25,042 nucleotides of DNA from JABSOG01 sp041583135. Its GTDB lineage: Bacteria > Pseudomonadota > Gammaproteobacteria > Enterobacterales > Alteromonadaceae. Of this stretch, positions 23,821 through 25,042 are shown one piece after another. Numbering within the stretch: position 1 is the stretch's first letter; the number at the start of each line of letters is the position of its first letter. Location: positions 1-25,042 of the forward strand of contig JBFHGJ010000084.1 of NCBI GenBank assembly GCA_041583135.1. The letters are read 5' to 3'. The notes under the pieces are model-generated. The model did no database searches. It was not told the DNA's origin and saw only the letters and a list, made by a program, of their open reading frames with translations. The translations under genes were made by a program, and so were the position numbers.

Positions 23821-24822
23821 ATGAAACCATTAGTTACGATTTTGTCGTGGTTTGGCCTGATAGCGGCTGTGCTTGCGCTAAACGGCTGTTCACAGCAACA
23901 ATCACAAGCCGTTGCCCACTACGAACATGCGGCTGACAGCGCCTATGCGGCGGCGATCTCTGAAGATGGTCACTACGCTGTCGTATCGACGGTCTATCAT
24001 GGCCTCGCCTTTTGGGACATTGAGAAAAATGCCCTACAATATCAGTGGTCTCATCAAGGCAGTGAAAACAATCAAGTGTTGGTAACCGCCATTGCCAGCG
24101 ACAACTCCCACGTATTGACCGCAGACAGAGATAATTTTGCCCTATGGGATGTTGCAACCGGATTATCAAAAGGCTTTATCAAGCTCAAAGACTCAAATAT
24201 TCGCGACGTGGCCATCTCTAATGGCGGCCAACATATTCTCATTGGTAAAAGCAATGGCGTTGTGGTGCATATCACCACCGAAACCGGTAGACGCATTGAG
24301 TTTTTAGGCCACCAAGAAAAAATCAATTCAGTCGCGATGTCCGATAATGGCCGCTATGCGTTGACCGGCTCCAATGACTACGTAGCCTATTTGTGGGATA
24401 CCGAAACCGGTCAAGTGATCCACCGATTCAACCATCCCAGCAGAGTCACCAAAGTCGCGCTCGACCCGACACGTCGATACGCCTTTACTGCCGATAGTCA
24501 AAAGCAGGCACAGGTCTGGGATCTGGTGACCGGCAAACCGATCAGTCGGCTGAATTTTACCTCTAGGCACAAAGTCTTTAGTGCGGCAAGATTCAATCAT
24601 GATGGCACATTGCTGGCCACTGGCTCACCTTCAAGACAACTTATTTTGTGGGACGTCAAAACCGGCGAGCAATTGCAAAGCTGGGTAGTAGCCCCAAAAA
24701 AAGACTCACGACCACAAAGCGCGGTGGTACATGCCGTCGCTTTTATCAACAACGACACACAATTGCTTAGCGAAAGTTCCAGTGGACTTTTGGAAGTATG
24801 GGAGATAGACAAAAAGCGATGA
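23821..24822 (+). CDS. WD40-repeat lipoprotein
   Basis: A lipoprotein signal peptide (MKPLVTILSWFGLIAAVLAL, lipobox LNGC, Cys23, next residue Ser, so likely outer membrane) is followed by seven WD40-like blades. Each ends in a form of W-D: AFWDIE, ALWDVA, a degenerate fourth-position VVHITT, YLWDTE, QVWDLV, ILWDVK and EVWEID. Seven blades would make one complete beta-propeller facing the periplasm, probably a protein-binding scaffold; no partner is known to me. The frame can start at TTG 23803, which has AAGG five bases upstream, while ATG 23821 has no clear ribosome site; I favour ATG on signal-peptide shape but this is open. The stop overlaps slyX as ATGA. Confidence 0.85.
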   Translation: MKPLVTILSWFGLIAAVLALNGCSQQQSQAVAHYEHAADSAYAAAISEDGHYAVVSTVYHGLAFWDIEKNALQYQWSHQGSENNQVLVTAIASDNSHVLTADRDNFALWDVATGLSKGFIKLKDSNIRDVAISNGGQHILIGKSNGVVVHITTETGRRIEFLGHQEKINSVAMSDNGRYALTGSNDYVAYLWDTETGQVIHRFNHPSRVTKVALDPTRRYAFTADSQKQAQVWDLVTGKPISRLNFTSRHKVFSAARFNHDGTLLATGSPSRQLILWDVKTGEQLQSWVVAPKKDSRPQSAVVHAVAFINNDTQLLSESSSGLLEVWEIDKKR

Positions 24823-25042
24823 AAAACCAAGACTTAGAGCAGCGTATCATTGAGCTGGAAACCAAAGTCGCCTTTCAGGACGATACCATTGCGCAATTGA
24901 ATGACGAGTTAAGCCACCATCAAGACAGCATCCGCCAGTTGCAAGAGCAAATTCGTTTGCTTGGCAGTCGTTTTAAAGAAATTCGAGAACACATGCAAGC
25001 AGAATCAGAAGGCAGCAGTGACATTGTTCACGAAATCCCGCC
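24819..25042 (+). CDS. slyX: SlyX family protein (3' end beyond the window)
   Basis: The frame starts with a 4-base overlap with the WD40 gene and runs 74 codons to the window edge without a stop. It is a short coiled coil with regular heptads (LEQRIIELETKVAFQDDTIA, then LNDELSHHQDSIRQLQEQIR) and ends in a Pro-containing tail (EIPP), as SlyX proteins do; family members are about 70-75 residues, so only a few codons are missing. SlyX function is unknown. In E. coli it lies beside fkpA and slyD, which agrees with the FKBP gene nearby. Confidence 0.9.
   Translation, partial: MKNQDLEQRIIELETKVAFQDDTIAQLNDELSHHQDSIRQLQEQIRLLGSRFKEIREHMQAESEGSSDIVHEIP

Noticed and set aside
1..25042. CRISPR arrays, tRNA or rRNA genes, insertion sequences, prophage
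   Set aside because: No regular spaced repeats, cloverleaf, transposase or integrase was seen in any frame or on either strand.

Overview
The window reads as a stretch of chromosome from a marine-type gammaproteobacterium, most likely of the order Alteromonadales (Shewanella/Ferrimonas/Colwellia-like). This rests on protein character and on gene order (pdhR-aceE-aceF-lpdA, ampD-ampE, nadC-pilA-pilC-pilD-coaE-zapD-yacG, hemE/rsd, fkpA/slyX). Base composition is close to even and codon use looks uniform. I see no rRNA, tRNA, CRISPR array, insertion sequence or prophage.

Layout: (1) 1-337 holds the last codons of an unidentified gene and two stem-loops. (2) 338-7250, minus strand, is the pyruvate dehydrogenase operon pdhR-aceE-aceF-lpdA, headed by a perfect 17-bp PdhR-type operator. 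(3) 7340-12585 looks like an accessory block set between pdhR and ampE: a fructosamine-kinase-family protein, an Xre/RES toxin-antitoxin pair, and a 1009-residue membrane protein fused to a spermidine-synthase-like domain. (4) 12608-14132, minus strand, is ampD-ampE (peptidoglycan recycling), divergent from a membrane-anchored retropepsin-like protease gene. (5) nadC has its own promoter. It is followed by 655 bp without a convincing gene but rich in inverted repeats. (6) The type IV pilus region runs pilA, strong terminator, pilC-pilD-coaE-zapD-yacG. The assembly ATPase gene pilB, which normally sits between pilA and pilC, is absent. (7) The right end has hemE and rsd (divergent), a lipoprotein FKBP-type prolyl isomerase, a seven-bladed WD40 lipoprotein, and slyX cut by the window edge.

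The genes are mostly housekeeping: pyruvate to acetyl-CoA with pyruvate-responsive repression, NAD and CoA synthesis, haem synthesis, Z-ring assembly, sigma-70 control and wall recycling. The RES toxin family destroys NAD+, so its presence in the same neighbourhood as nadC is a curiosity, not evidence of a link.

The points most worth a second look are the missing pilB, the folded-looking nadC-pilA intergenic region, the pilA leader palindrome, the duplicated membrane module of the spermidine-synthase-like fusion, and the toxin-antitoxin pair. I found no clear new multi-gene system. Several start codons were moved from the longest reading frame on ribosome-site or family-alignment grounds (pdhR, ampE, hemE, coaE, the antitoxin and the WD40 lipoprotein).
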